10,748 nucleotides of DNA from Deinococcus sp. (GTDB taxonomy: Bacteria > Deinococcota > Deinococci > Deinococcales > Deinococcaceae), in assembly GCA_030524065.1 (NCBI GenBank), contig JAUNHF010000017.1, positions 1 through 10,748 on the forward strand, in the 5' to 3' direction. Made by a program: the position numbers and the translations under genes. A model generated the notes under the pieces. That model saw only the letters and a list, made by a program, of their open reading frames with translations. It did not search any database and was not told where the DNA came from. Numbering within the stretch: position 1 is the first letter of the stretch; each line of letters opens with the position of its first letter. Below are positions 8,137 to 10,748 of this stretch, piece after piece.

Positions 8137-8144
<8 letters not shown>
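7875..8144 (+). CDS. ptsH: Phosphocarrier protein HPr
   Basis: The 89-aa protein has normal HPr length. HGLHARPAS contains His14, which takes phosphate from enzyme I and passes it to EIIA. NLKSLMSVLSMGL contains Ser45, in the position of the regulatory Ser46 of low-GC Gram-positives; whether it is phosphorylated here depends on an HPr kinase not seen in the window. The frame is open upstream to a GTG at 7824, but the extra 17 residues have no counterpart in the family, and a -10 element sits 6 bases before ATG 7875. The stop overlaps or abuts the start of the enzyme I gene, which indicates one operon. Confidence 0.96.
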
Positions 8145-9989
<1,845 letters not shown>

Positions 9990-9993
<4 letters not shown>

Positions 9994-10748
9994 ATGAGCC
10001 TCAGCCCTTGGCCGGCTCCCGGCCCACTCCGCCTCTGGGGCTGGCCGGGTGGCTGGTGCTGCCCGGTGAAGTGCGGTTTGGCCGCCTGAGCTTTGGCCGC
10101 ACCATTGAGGCGCTGGAGATACTGCCGGAGCCGCAGGAGGGCGCTGGTCAGGCCGCGCCCCAGCGTTACATCCTGCCTGGGTTTATTGATACCCATGTGC
10201 ATGGTGGCGGCGGTGGTGATGTGATGGACGGCGTGGCCGGTGTACAGACGCTGGCCCGGCTGCATGCCCGGCACGGCACCACCTCGCTGCTGCCCACCAC
10301 CATGACCGCCCCCTGGGACCGGGTGCTGGCGGCGCTGCGTGGAGTCCGGGACGTGATGAGCCTGCAAGCCCAGCAACAGGCGCAGGAGCTGGCTCCTAGC
10401 GGGGCGCAGGTCCTGGGGGCACATCTGGAGGGCCCCTTTATCAGTCCGGGCCGCCTGGGCGCCCAGCCCCCCGCCACGCTGGAGCCTACGCCCGAGCGGA
10501 CCGCAGAAGTGCTGGCGCTGAACTGCGTGCGGGCCGTGACGCTGGCGCCCGAAGTAACCGGCGTGCCGGCAGCGGCGCAGCAACTGGCAGAGGCGGGGGT
10601 CCGCATCGGGGTGGGACATACCCGCGCAGACGGCGAGACGACCGCCGCTTTTCTAGGCGACCTGGCCCCGCTGGGCCGCTTGGCCGCCACCCACCTGTTC
10701 AACGCGATGGGCGGCATCGAGGGTCGCCAGCCTGGGCCGGCGGGCGCT
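9990..10748 (+). CDS. nagA: N-acetylglucosamine-6-phosphate deacetylase (partial, 3' end outside window)
   Basis: The enzyme removes acetate from GlcNAc-6-phosphate, giving glucosamine-6-phosphate for glycolysis or wall synthesis. The 253 visible codons have the amidohydrolase plan: a short N-terminal beta-sandwich, LPGFIDTHVHGGGGGD with the HxH pair, GTTSLLPTTMT, GAHLEGPFIS with the metal-binding Glu, GHTRAD (first metal His of the barrel) and THLFNAMGG. The later catalytic Asp and the C-terminal part are beyond the window. The ATG at 9990 overlaps the ptsI stop as ATGA, which implies translational coupling; no separate ribosome site is seen. The ATG at 9994 is in another frame. The position directly after ptsH-ptsI is the main contextual reason to propose that the upstream permease transports GlcNAc. 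GHTRAD replaces the commoner GHSNA, a mild variant. Confidence 0.93.

Overview
The window looks like chromosomal DNA from a Deinococcus-type bacterium. Coding sequence is GC-rich with G/C-heavy third positions. At least four genes have a TANNNT -10 element placed 6-7 bases before the ATG, the leaderless arrangement common in Deinococcus. A fused MoaD-MoaE protein and a complete sugar phosphotransferase system (PTS) fit the same group. The genus is inferred from these features; no database was consulted.

Layout. Positions 1-1480 (minus) hold the 5' part of a large gene whose product joins a GH1-like glycosidase domain, in frame, to the start of an acyl-CoA dehydrogenase; it runs off the left edge. 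Divergent from it, 1655-2761 (plus) is a GFO/IDH/MocA-type sugar oxidoreductase. An exported lytic transglycosylase lies on the minus strand (2814-3398), and divergent from that is a MoaD-MoaE molybdopterin synthase fusion (3533-4252). Between the convergent molybdopterin synthase and lipoprotein genes sits a 17-bp perfect inverted repeat, interleaved with a 9-bp one, followed by the lipoprotein's rho-independent terminator. The lipoprotein (4424-4966, minus) has a Thr/Ser/acidic stalk. A 600-bp gene-free region follows (4967-5568). It contains an AT-rich back-to-back promoter zone and three perfect palindromes and may encode an untranslated RNA or a long leader.

The right half (5569-10748, plus) is a complete PTS module: membrane permease EIIC-EIIB-EIIA (700 aa), HPr, enzyme I, and the start of nagA. 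The last three overlap or touch and are probably one operon. Phosphate should pass from PEP to enzyme I, HPr, EIIA and EIIB, then to the incoming sugar. NagA deacetylates GlcNAc-6-phosphate, so GlcNAc is the most likely substrate, although parts of the permease resemble glucose permeases.

Most genes are ordinary housekeeping or catabolic genes. The least expected items are the glycosidase/acyl-CoA dehydrogenase fusion, the interleaved inverted repeats at 4265-4363, and the promoter-plus-palindromes region upstream of the permease. No tRNA, rRNA, CRISPR array, insertion sequence or phage gene was seen.
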